Source: Larimichthys crocea
Taxonomy: Eukaryota; Chordata; Actinopteri; Sciaenidae
Direction: 5' to 3'
NCBI RefSeq assembly: GCF_000972845.2
Contig: NC_040012.1
Location: 9,651,552-9,715,551 of the forward strand
Length of the DNA stretch: 64,000 nt
The number at the start of each line of letters is the position of its first letter. The first letter of the stretch is position 1. Under the pieces are notes generated by a model, which saw nothing but the letters and a program-made list of their open reading frames with translations, was not told the DNA's origin and searched no databases. Position numbers and translations under genes: made by a program. Shown piece by piece: positions 1-8,909 of the stretch.

Positions 1-405
1 CTTGGAGTCAGCTGTTGTCAGGACGGGTGAATTCTCATCATTGGCGTCATTAATGTCACCACCTGTGATAAAGCAGTGCCGTAAAGCCTCAGTCGGGGTG
101 ATTCTCTTTTCAGGATCTAATTGAAGCAAAGATTTGAGGAGGCTTAAAAAGGCCTGTGTATCCTTACAATCAGAATCCTTCTTCATTGCTACACAGATGT
201 CGTCAAGACTTGTAAATGTGTCAGAAATTCCACTGATTATTCCAGTCTCATAGCCTGTTCTGAGGTTGTACTCATCTGGTGAATTCAACCTCCACGAAGC
301 ACAAGAGGAGTCTTGGGTCCTGTTAAAATATGTCTCGGTATACATCCCAGTGTTCAGCAGGTGATCATCAGGTTGACCTTGCATTTGCACAATGATTCTC
401 ATCAT
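1..405 (-). CDS. HIPK-family protein kinase, C-lobe exon (partial)
   Basis: One open exon of exactly 135 codons runs from a plausible acceptor (AG at 407-406 after a T-rich stretch) to the window edge with no stop. It encodes the lower C-lobe of a serine/threonine kinase of the homeodomain-interacting protein kinase (HIPK) group. Visible landmarks are a GQPDDHLLNTG segment, an FNR followed by WRLNSPDEY, a CMGC-type insert with an FTSLDDI stretch, and the subdomain XI motif LDPEKRITPTEALRH. After the kinase fold the chain turns polar (GGDINDANDENS), as expected for the linker that follows. Fish carry many HIPK-like paralogues, so no symbol is given. I found no exon carrying the catalytic HxD loop or DFG motif between here and chmp5, which lies upstream on the same strand. 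This is therefore either the tail of a gene broken by assembly or a stranded fragment. Confidence 0.8.
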   Translation of the reverse strand, partial: MMRIIVQMQGQPDDHLLNTGMYTETYFNRTQDSSCASWRLNSPDEYNLRTGYETGIISGISDTFTSLDDICVAMKKDSDCKDTQAFLSLLKSLLQLDPEKRITPTEALRHCFITGGDINDANDENSPVLTTADSK

Positions 406-462
406 CTGATATTGGCAATATACAAAACAACTTTTCTTTGCATCCTTCATTTTTTGTCAAGG

Positions 463-690
463 AAGGAAAAATAACAGAAAGAAGGAAGGAAAAACGACAA
501 GGGAAGAAGGAAGGAAAACGACGAAGAAGAAAGGAAGGAAGGAAGGAAGGGAAGGAAGGAAGGAAAAACGACGAAAGGAAGGAAGAAAAAAACGCGAAGG
601 AAGAGGAAGGAAAAAACGACAGAAGGAAAAGGAAGGAAGGAAGGAAGGAAGGAGGAAGGAAAACATAAAAAGGAAGGAAAAACGACAAAA
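463..690. repeat. GGAA/GGAAGG purine microsatellite with ACGACGAA interruptions
   Basis: The top strand is almost pure purine, (GGAAG)n, broken by recurring AAAACGACGAA and AACGCGAAGG blocks. On the sense strand of the HIPK-like exon it is a TTCC pyrimidine tract starting about 58 nt upstream of the acceptor. It resembles the array at 4117-4592. Confidence 0.9.
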
Positions 691-1829
691 GGAACATGTT
701 GTAGTAGTCCACCTCTCTTATACTATGCATATTTCTGGCTCTAAGCCGTCTTATCTTTCAATATGTTGGAATTTTTAGGTCTGTTGAACTCTGCTGACCA
801 CTGATTCCTTGGGTGATTATGGTTCATAAGTGGCAAACTTGAAGCACTGACATGGACAGTTTGTGGGATCAGAAAGGAACACACAGGACAAAACACAGAC
901 TATGAATGATGACAATTGACTTTAAAAGGGCCTTTAGTTGACTGTATATCACGTTTAATACATTTATTTTGTCTTTGTTTAGTTTAGATTTTAGTTCATT
1001 GTTTATGGTTTTGTTTAAAGTGTTGCTGCTTTATTGTAAAGCACGTTGTAACTGAAAGTGGACTTTGAGTACATGTTCATGTCTAAAAAACCCCATAAGG
1101 TGTCCCATTGACCCTGATGATGTTACTATTGTGTTAGTGACAGGTTAACGTTCCTCTTAAGAGTTTCAACACTGAGTGTCGGCAGGTGTTGTAAACTGTG
1201 GATTGTTCAGGCAGTTTAGTAAAGCAACAATAACAAAGCTACATGGTGTGGATCACTGAGTCCATGCAAACACAATACAGAGCAGGTCAGCAGATATACC
1301 ACATAGAAGTGGTGTACATTACTGAAAGCTGAGAACCTGAGATTAATTTGAGATGTAGATTTAGTCAGAAATCTGTAATACATGTTCAAAATTGAGAGTT
1401 TCGGTCTTAGCACGTTTACAATTTAAGTAATAATGACCATTCCATGCTCTAAATGGTTCCTGCTGTTTGTTGGCAGCGTGTTTTTCGGTTGATACATATC
1501 TAACACAGATTTGGTGCAAGTTTTAAACGCACCCCACGGACAGCAGACAATGTCGGCACGGTCAAAAACATTCATGACACGGCTGAAGCTCTTCTCCAGC
1601 AAACAGTTACAGTCCAACAAAACTCATAATTACACTCAAGTAACACTAGGCTATGTGGTCCAGGTCATTTATAATCATGAGGGTCAAGTTTCAATAAATA
1701 GCTGCTACAGCCTCTGAAAGACTGTAATGTTGGCCGCAGACATCAATAGGACAAAAGTGAAGCAAAACTTTTAAAATGTTTCTATTTTATTTGTTTTATT
1801 TTTTGGTGTTGTTTGTTTTTTTTTTCTTT
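691..1829. other. Non-coding stretch between HIPK-like exon and chmp5
   Basis: No convincing gene was found. Around 950-1065 a TTTATTTTGT to GTAAAGCACGTTGTAACTG segment resembles the 3' tail of a fish LINE. A stretch at 1423-1620 is open on both strands, but I could not match it to any family. Confidence 0.5.
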
Positions 1830-2205
1830 TCAATTTAATTAATTAAATTAAATTATGGGAGAACCGAGCACCTGGAGAAAACCCTTAGACACTCCATGTA
1901 CACTTGACTCATTGCAGCATTGGTCTGTCAGCTGCAGCGTGAATCAGGACCAGCAACGCTTCAGGCCAAGCCAGCATTTTTTTTTCAATTTAATTAAATA
2001 AATTGTGGAGAACCAGAGCACCTGGAGAAAACCCTTAGACAAAGTCATGTACACTTGACCATTGCTAGCATGGGTCTGTCAGCTGCGCTGTAATCAGGGA
2101 AGCAACGCTTCAAGCCAAGCCAGATTTTTTTTTTTTTCATTTAAATTAAATAAATTGTGGGGAGAACCAGAGCACCGGGAGAAAACCCTGAGGCACAGTC
2201 ATATA
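1830..2205. repeat. Three imperfect tandem copies of a ~150-bp unit
   Basis: The block 'GAGAACC(A)GAGCACC(T)GGAGAAAACCCT' recurs near 1858, 2010 and 2164. In the first two copies the segment between blocks also recurs: ...GTCTGTCAGCTGC... then GCAACGCTTCA and CCAAGCCAG, followed by a T-run and AATTAAAT. Copies differ mainly by one- or two-base indels. Confidence 0.75.
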
Positions 2206-2299
2206 TGTTTGCAATTATATGTACTGTGCCAACAAATACAAGGCGCATCCTCACTTGATGACATCCTAAGCAGCAGCGAATTAGAGACATGGGCCATTC

Positions 2300-2750
2300 C
2301 GGAGAAGCCCTGGTCTGACCCTCTTTAACCACTTGTTTCTTGGTTTTGACTTCGACAAAGTCACTTGGATTGGTACTGGTGCCAGAGCAGCAGCCTCACT
2401 TGCCATCTTGGATTAGTGGTCTGTTACCATGCCGGCAGGAGTTCTATCAGTTACGTTTTCAGTCTTGTAACTCGGGCCTGTAGCAATGGCTTAATGGTTG
2501 TCCATTATTATTATCCATAGTGGTTTCTTTATCTTACCTGACATCAAGGGGCTTGGAGTGGAGAAGGCCCGTCTGATCCCTTTAACCACTTGTTTTCTTG
2601 TTTTTGACTTCGACAAAGTCATTGGAGTTACTGGGGCCAGCAGCAGCAGCCCTCATCTTGGCAACTTGGATTGGTGGTCTGTTTACATTGCCGGCAGTGT
2701 CTACAGTTACGTCAGGCCGTGTAACTCGTGGCCGCTGTAGGCAGATGGTG
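2300..2750. repeat. Two-copy direct repeat, period about 258 bp
   Basis: Segments from 'GGTCTGACCCTCTTTAACC' (about 2310) and 'CGTCTGATCCCTTTAACC' (about 2568) continue in parallel. They share TTTTGACTTCGACAAAGTCA (anchors at 2348 and 2606, offset 258), AGCAGCAGCC and GTGGTCTGTT, then a CCGGCAG block. Small indels separate the copies. Confidence 0.75.
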
Positions 2751-2965
2751 AAGTCCATTAGATTAACCATGGAGAATAATGTTTTTAAAAAAGGTTCAGT
2801 ATGTTACAAGGCCACATGCTAGCACAGTAGTGGTAACAATACACAACCCAACACAGCTTTGAAAATCGTAGTGTTCTCAGGTCAAATGGTTTTGCATGTA
2901 TAAATGTTACTCTACATATAAAAGTGTTTTCAGTTGAAGTGCAGTTGTTTTAATCCATCCCCTGT

Positions 2966-3016
2966 TTATGTGGCGGGAATCTGGGGCAGGCCAAACTCAT
3001 CCACCAAAACACCGTC
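2966..3016 (-). CDS. chmp5: chmp5 coding exon 8 (terminal)
   Basis: Residues 205-220, [16 protein letters not shown], then TAA at 2968-2966. The acceptor TTTTCAG lies at 3019-3017. It sits 3.2 kb from exon 7 and is easily missed because it is only 51 bp. Confidence 0.95.
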   Translation of the reverse strand, partial: DGVLVDEFGLPQIPAT

Positions 3017-6000
3017 CTGAAAACAAAAGAAGAAAGCACTTAAATGATGCATTGGCAAGCAAACAGACCTCTAAACACACACTTAGATTTTCAAGTGTTA
3101 TTATCTTCTCAGCTGGTTCGTGGATGGATTCAGTCACAGGGTGTGAGAGCTGTGTGTAAACAACCTTACATAATAGAAAGGTTTCACACATTTTTGCCCT
3201 ATTTAATTTGATTCAATACCAACTTCTCTACTGTATACACCCACTCTACGTGTTGACGAGATATTAAAACTTAGATCATGAAACCCGTGTTGTTGACGAG
3301 ATATAAAAACTTAGATCATGAAACCTGTGTTGTTGACCGTGGAGCTGCGCTCATGGGGAGTATCTAATAAGTAATCTCATGAACTTTGTAGTTTTACCAG
3401 TTTCGCCGTCGCATCATGACGCAGTCTAGTGCAGTCGGATTCTCTGAATACCATGGTCATCTTCTCCTAGGGGTTGAGCCATTTTCACTCATAGAAGTTC
3501 TGTATGCAACGCAGTTTTGAAGTATTTGTATTTTATATTACATGTAATTGAGTGTGCCTGAAAGCCCTGGTTCGCATCTCCTCCCAGAGTTTCCCAGAGT
3601 CGCACACACACAAAACAGGTATCAAAACATGCGGCTCAGCTGGGATCGGTGTGCTATGACTTTCCTAAGAGTTTCGGCAAACGGTTTTGCCAAAAATCGC
3701 CAAAAACCACGCCAAAAAAATTAATGGGTGTGTATTGCGAGAATTTTCAAGAGATAGAGTGAGTGATGTCATCACCAGAGTGGAGAGGGAGAGGAAAATC
3801 TGTCTAAAAATAAATTTGTTAACTGCGATTGTGGCCGCAAATGTCAAGTTACAGAAATCATTTATTGCTAGAAACTTAGGAAAATTTGTCGTCTCACTCA
3901 CTTCAACAGATACTTTAACAGACTTTGGTTCTTCAGCTTTTCAGGTATTTGAGGATCAATGAGACTTCAATAAATGCCTGCTTTAACCAAAATGGAAGGT
4001 GGAAGGTCAACGATCTTTTTTTTGTCATTTTATTGAAATGCCTTATTGAACTGAATGTAGAGATAATGACAGTAATGATGCTGTTACCTTCTTTATTTAT
4101 TTAAAAATATTAAAAAAAACACGAGGGAAGAAAGAAAGGAAGGAAAAAAACAAGGGAAGAAAGGAAGGAAGGAAAAAACGACGAAAGGAAAGAAGGAGCT
4201 ATAAAAGGAAGGAAGGAAAAAAAACGCGAAGGAAGGAAGAAAAAAACAACGAAAGGAAGGAAGGAAGGAAAAAACAACGAAATGAAGGAAGGAAAAAACG
4301 ACGAAGGAAGGAAGAAAAAAACTACGACAGGAAGGAAGAAAAAAAATACGACAGGAAGGAGGGAAGGAAGGAAAAAAATTACGGAAGGAAGGAAGGAAGT
4401 AAGGAAAAAACAACAAAATGAGGAAGGAAAAAACGACGAAGGAAGGAAGAAAGGAAGGAAGGAAGGAAGTAAGGAAAAAACAACAAAATGAAGGAAGGAA
4501 AAAACTACGAAAGGATGGAAGGAAGGAAGGAAGGAAGGAAGGAAGGAAGGAAGGAAAAAACAACAAAAGGAAGGAGGGAAGGAAGGAAAAAAACTTTGCT
4601 TGTTGTATTAATACTGAATTTACTGAGCAGTGTCAGTACTAATGTATGGGGGCGACGGGGCCAGAGTCAGGCACACTCAAAATTTCTTTAGAAATGTTCT
4701 CGTTTCTTGTTAGTTATGTTGAATTTACCTACTGACTTATAATTAGCTTTTATAATTACCTTGTAAAATATGATTTGTTCATGGTAGTTAAACAAATCAA
4801 CCTGCGGCAATATTAAAATAAACACTGAATAATTTTAGTCCGGCAACTCACAAATGATTATTTTGTGAAAGTAATATATACATAGTGTTGTTATAAAATA
4901 GGAAACAATGAGCAGATCATTGAGGATGGTGATAACAACTACTGTATGTGTCACATAGCACCTTGGTCCTTAGTGTCTCGTTTCACTGTGTACTGTGTAT
5001 ATGGCTGAAATGACCCACTTGACTTGACTTGAGATTAACAATAGATTTATTCAAGAGTTTTTCTGTTGTGGCATCATTTTGGGAAACTCTAACAGAGTTA
5101 ACACAGACTGCCAAAATCCTGAATTTAGTATTTGTGCTGTATGTCTACCAACTACAGCAGGGGACGGGAACCTATGGCTCGCGAGCCAGATGTGACTGCA
5201 TCTGGCTCGCAGACAGGGGTGAAAGTAAGCCGGTACAGTCCGGTACTGCGTACCACTAAAACATTCCTCATTCAGAACTAGTCACGGACGCACTCTGGGT
5301 CAGAAAATAGATCCGCTAGCAATGTGCAGTCTTGAAAACTACTTTGTTTGTTTGTTTAAAAATTCATTTGAACTCATTCCGAATAGTTTCTGAAGTGTCC
5401 ATGCTCTTCCTCTCCCCCTCCCTCGGAGAGAGAGCCCGGTGGTCTCCTTTGCGCCCAGCCTTCGACAAGTCACATTAATGTTATGAAGTATTTTATTTAT
5501 TATTGGTTAGCTTCAGTATAACAACATTATTAAAAAGAATAAATTCAGAGACTTATTATACTCTAAAAGTATTGGTCTGGCTTAAAAATGCACGCATTTA
5601 TTTGTATTCAGTGTTAAAAAATATTATATGGCTCTCACGGAAATACATTTTAAAATACGTGGTTTTCATGGCTCTCTCAGCCAAAAAGGTTCCCGACCCC
5701 TGAACTACAGTATAGAGCATTACCAAGACTCGCAACATGCCTGTAAAAACCAATATGTACCACAGACACGAGGAGGGTAACGTGGATTTGTCTTGAATGT
5801 ATATATCAGTATGTTTAGCATTTAAAACAAGCGAGAGTGCACCTGTGATATTTCATTGATACAAAGAAATGGTACGTGGAGTGTTTTAGCTTTTTCATAC
5901 ATAGTCAGTGGACTAATTTGCCTAGCCTTTGCAGGTGGAAAGACTGTGGTAGAAATAAAGACAACAAGCTGAATTAACCCTTAAACCCTAAAAGCAGTTC

Positions 6001-8844
6001 GTGGAACTGAAAAGAGCTTCCAAGCATTGCATGAACGCACGACACTGACTGTGTTTTTTCAAATAAAAAAATATGATGAAAGGGGTTATCACTGTTGGTT
6101 ATTTCTCTGTGCTTTCTTACAATAATGAAGTGAACTGAAACAAGTGGTTGCTTTTGTTTGAAAAATATGAAATATTTGAAATGTAATCTCTCCAATCTGT
6201 GACTTCACTATAATGTCAGTCATCACTGCGCTCCACGGTGCTCTGAAGACTGTTACCTTGTTTGTCTTGCTGTCGCTGGGGATTCCTTCGGGAATGGACG
6301 GGGCAGCTGAGGCCTCGTCCAGATACGAGCTGTCATCATCCAGCAGCAGCTCATCGCCCAGCGCGTCCAGCTCTGAAACCGGTTACACTGTGTTCGTAAA
6401 CACTTTTCACTCAAAAAAGATCAAACACGTTCATGTTTATGTACTAAGTATTTTGTGTAATTTGATTATTAAATGATGATTAGTAAAGCTAATGTTTGTC
6501 TTTGTTACATTCTACTAAATACTTTTTACTACAGCAGGGCTGTTTGTTTGTCCGGAGTTGTTTTCTGTGGTTTGAAACTTTGCGCATAACTATGCCGTGG
6601 GCAGCTTTTAGGAACTAAAACAATGAGCTGCTTATTTCAGACCCCAGACAATAATTTCCCTCTTCAATTGTTTCTTTTATTTGTCTGGCACAATGAGTTT
6701 TCTTAGAATGGTAGACAGAAGGCGCCTCTGCCTGTTTCTCCATTTAAAACTTTCAATTTAAACAGACAAATTGGGTCCAAAATCAGAGGCGTAATCCTGT
6801 GAAGTCAAGCTTTTATAAACCATATAGGCAAAAAAAGGCCTATCCCGGTTTTGTATATACACACAAAAGTGAGTCGGGTATACCTGCTTCAAGATCGTCC
6901 TCGTCTATCTCTGGAGTGCCGTAGCTGCGGCTCAGGGCCTCTTGTACTTCGCTGGCGTCCTCCATCATGTCCTCAAGCTGATCCTGTAAATCCTGCGAGT
7001 TCAAAAACATGTGATCACCTTTAACGTGTCGCATTTCTCACTGAAACAACTTACGACCAACCGGATGAGATGCAGATTCACCTGCTTTTGTTTGGTGTTG
7101 TTTGTATTTGGTGTCAGGAGATTTTAGTGTACAGCTTTCGGAGCAAATAATCATTTATCAATGGAAGGCATCAGGACAGATTTAAGCATATATGTGAGAA
7201 AGTCTTCAGACTACGTATTTTACCTTTGAATGTTGACATCAGACCATATTTGATTGAAACGGGAGTGAGGAACAGTTTTAGAATTTTGAATTATAAAACT
7301 GTATTGAATCCCCACTCTGCTGTGTACGTCTGACATACTTGAAATATTTTGAAAAATGAAAAAATTACTTGGTCTTTTGTTAGTTTTGATAACTGGTGTG
7401 TCCTAATCTATCAATACAGAACTGCTGAGTGATAACAGAAACATTGTAGGCGTGTGTAACAAACATACGTCAATCTGATCAAGTTTGACATCCTTGTAAG
7501 CCCTTTTCATTTCCTTTGCACCGATCTTCATGGCCTCCACCTGGGAACAGAAAATGCATCATAGAACGTGTTTTTAGTCACTGGTGAAAAAGGAGCGCAG
7601 CAGCACTGCATGTTTTCTCAAATGTAAAACATGTAAGTATGACAAGAAGCTGATCGTATACGTTTAATATCAAGCTGCAGTATCGTAAACCACTTTTTAC
7701 AAGAACCAGTGTTCTTGTAAAGTCGTGTGACTCTTACTGTTGTCTTGGTGTCCTTTAATGTCTGGATTGTGTAGTTTGCCTGCTCCATGTTAAAAGACTG
7801 CTGAGCCAGCTGCTCTCTTTGCCCTTCATACCTGAAAACAAAAACAGTCTGTATTAAAGCATTCGCATTGTTTCTTTTCTTGAAGCTCATTTTGCATTTC
7901 AGCCTTAATACTGGATTTCTGAAGCTGATATGTTTTGATATTTGAATGTTTATTTGACGGTTTAGACTTTTAATAAATCGCAAAGCAAATATCTTTTTCT
8001 ATTACTGATACCCTTTTTTTCAGCATCATGAACAACAGCTAACCTAGATGACCTCTTGATGAAGAGCAGAGCATATTCAGCCGGAGACTCCTGCAACTCC
8101 ACTGTAAAAAATGTAATGGACGTTTTTTGCACAAGAGTTACATATATATTCTGACATAGGTAGAGCTATATGTTCTTTCTTCCCTTAGACTTTTTAAATT
8201 CTATTTATTATTCTATTATTCTATTTTATCTGTCCTGAGCTGGAACTGACATTTCATTGAGTTTTATTCCGTTTTGGCGGAGATTACATTTTGACTGGCG
8301 ACTCTTTTTTCTGACAGTGTTTCTGCACCACCACTCAGCGAAAGGGACATCCTGCCTGTCTCTGATCGGCCAGTACTCGTTGCCTTCATTGAGTTCGAGT
8401 TGGTTTAGGCATGAGGGCTGAGATTGGTCAAGACGAGAGCAAGAAATGTCAGCCAATCACAGGCAAAACCGACTTTTAATCCAGAAGACTGCAGCTTGGC
8501 TCAGCCAATAACTTTATTTTTATAATGCAACTTAAACACGATGACGCTGCGGACCTGAACATGAAGACATTTTCTTTATCCGGACCTCCTGAACTCATAA
8601 TTGACTACCCCTGGTCTATAGCATAAATAAGCATTTCTGTGCAGCAATATCTCGATGCAGCACTTAAAAGATGTTCAAATGCATCTTCATATGTCTCTGA
8701 CTCTATATCAGACAGTACAGGACTCACATCCTCTTCTGCTTCAGGACTCTCATCGCCTTTTGTTTCACCATGTTCTGCATTTAAAAAAAGGAACACATGA
8801 GATTAAAGTTACAATACATTCATAACAACTCCTAAGGTTGACCT

Positions 8845-8909
<65 letters not shown>

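Noticed and set aside
348..377. A start of the HIPK-like exon at 377 (after GCAAATGCAAG)
   Set aside because: That AG lacks a pyrimidine tract, and the frame continues upstream with kinase-like sequence (MMRIIVQMQG) to a better acceptor at 407-406.
368..730. Phe/Ser/Pro-rich 120-residue open frame and a Lys/Arg-rich frame opposite it
   Set aside because: Both are translations of the GGAA microsatellite; the same happens at 4093-4691.
1423..1717. Overlapping open frames on both strands, considered as a missing HIPK or unknown exon
   Set aside because: Neither translation matches kinase motifs or any family I know, and both strands being open suggests chance.
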